NCBI RefSeq assembly: GCF_030696885.1
Contig: NZ_JAUYRI010000009.1
Span: 115,744-179,743 of the forward strand
Source: Thiobacillus sp.
GTDB lineage: Bacteria; Pseudomonadota; Gammaproteobacteria; Burkholderiales; Thiobacillaceae
Direction: 5' to 3'
Length of the DNA stretch: 64,000 bases
The translations under genes and the position numbers were made by a program. Position 1 is the stretch's first letter, and each line of letters opens with the position of its first letter. Under the pieces are notes generated by a model. It was not told the DNA's origin, did no database searches, and saw only the letters and a program-made list of their open reading frames with translations. This document shows, in pieces, positions 63,378 to 64,000 of the stretch.

Positions 63378-63860
63378 GGGACGGAGCGAAATGAATGTGG
63401 GGGCATTCTAGCCACTGTATCCCGTCATGGATACCGTCAATATGGATCGAAACGGCCTGGTACGAATGACAGCTCACTTGAAATTAGTGCATTAATTCAT
63501 CAGGATATTAAACTCTCCTTTGGTCTCGTCTGCGGCCGGGTCGATCGGGGCCAGTGACGCCGGCGAAGGCGGTCGGCTACACGCCGCAGCAACTTGATGG
63601 TATGAAGCGCACCTCTTGCGCAGCGGCTTGTCATGGTCGCTTCCGCCCGCGAAATTGGTCGTAAATTACCCGTATGCGCGATGAAACTATTGTGGTCTTA
63701 TTCGCCCTAAATTTGCAGGACAGGGTGGGTTGATACCGTGTCCGCCGTGTACCGCCCGGGCGGGTTGGCTCAGGCAGGCACGGCAGATGTCAGACCCGCG
63801 TCACACCTCCGGGCGTGATCCCTGCGAATCGAAAATTTTGTAACCATAGGAGATCTGCCA
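63378..63860. other. 483-bp intergenic region upstream of soxY
   Basis: No gene recognised. It contains a 12-bp palindrome, CCGCCCGGGCGG (63752-63763), and an AT-rich stretch near 63480-63515. It should hold the divergent promoters of the fusion gene and the sox genes; I cannot assign them. Confidence 0.5.
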
Positions 63861-64000
63861 ATGAATGCACTTCGTAGAAACGTACTGAAAGGCGCTGCCG
63901 GTGCAGGCGCCGTGGCCGTGGCCGTGGCCGCCGGTCTGCTGAAGCCGACCCAGGCGATGGCTGCCTGGAACAAGAGTGCCTTCGAGGCCAAGAACGTTGG
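63861..64000 (+). CDS. soxY: Thiosulfate oxidation carrier protein SoxY, N-terminal part
   Basis: Only 46 codons lie in the window. The start LRRNVLKGAAGAGAVAVAVAAGLLKPTQAMA is a twin-arginine-type signal, followed by AWNKSAFEAKNVG, as in SoxY proteins. SoxY carries sulfur intermediates on a C-terminal cysteine in the periplasmic Sox system. AGGAGA precedes the ATG. soxZ and other sox genes would be expected to the right. Confidence 0.8.
   Translation, partial: MNALRRNVLKGAAGAGAVAVAVAAGLLKPTQAMAAWNKSAFEAKNV

Overview
This 64 kb window is high-GC bacterial chromosome, most likely a betaproteobacterium related to Thiobacillus. Support comes from the gene order carA-carB-greA-DUF4149-yhbY-rlmE-ftsH-folP-glmM, the trmJ-cysE-isc cluster with an IscR-type system, a 14-gene nuo operon preceded by tRNA-Leu(GAG), and a soxY-like thiosulfate oxidation gene cut off by the right edge. 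I infer a chemolithotrophic sulfur oxidiser with complex I; the genus is inferred, not proven.

Layout. 1-5.9 kb: a CNP1-like protein, proB, a histidine phosphatase beside a BtuF-like cobalamin-binding protein, fur, a bamE gene with an extra C-terminal domain, dapB and a glutaredoxin. 6-16.6 kb: carAB, greA and the RNA/protein quality-control block ending in glmM. 16.6-20.5 kb: pstSCAB behind a PHO box. 20.5-37.1 kb: tpiA, secG, tRNA-Leu, nuoA-N, a DUF2818 gene and an S4 RNA-binding protein. 37.1-41.6 kb: an AF1514-like protein, mutS, suhB and trmJ. 41.6-48.9 kb: cysE and the isc operon (iscR-S-U-A, hscB, hscA, a DUF3050 gene, fdx, iscX) with three IscR-type sites. 49-51.5 kb: a beta-barrel protein, a Tat-exported aldo/keto reductase and a DUF6064 membrane protein.

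The accessory part is 51.5-63.4 kb. A chromosomal integron lies between the DUF6064 gene and tadA: an integrase gene (intI, 54555-55535) with a leftward array of about five cassettes, all reading away from it and separated by four recognisable attC sites. To its right are tadA, a small L,D-transpeptidase and a GGDEF-EAL protein. At 59087-59114 there is a 28-bp match to the XerCD dif site, so this window appears to contain the replication terminus. FtsK-type GGGCAGGG octamers seen by eye point mostly towards it. Beyond a DksA/TraR-like gene lies an EAL-domain remnant and then a 1099-residue protein that fuses the arm DNA-binding domain of P4-type integrases to PAS-GAF-PAS-PAS-GGDEF-EAL, a very unusual architecture.

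Small repeats recur at gene junctions: heptad repeats (TAGGRRY) arranged as inverted arms before nuoJ and hscB and as a shorter copy inside the end of nuoJ, a 102-bp inverted-repeat element at the start of the phosphatase gene, and a 91-bp inverted-repeat element touching the start codon of hscA. Several of these leave the downstream gene without a visible Shine-Dalgarno sequence.
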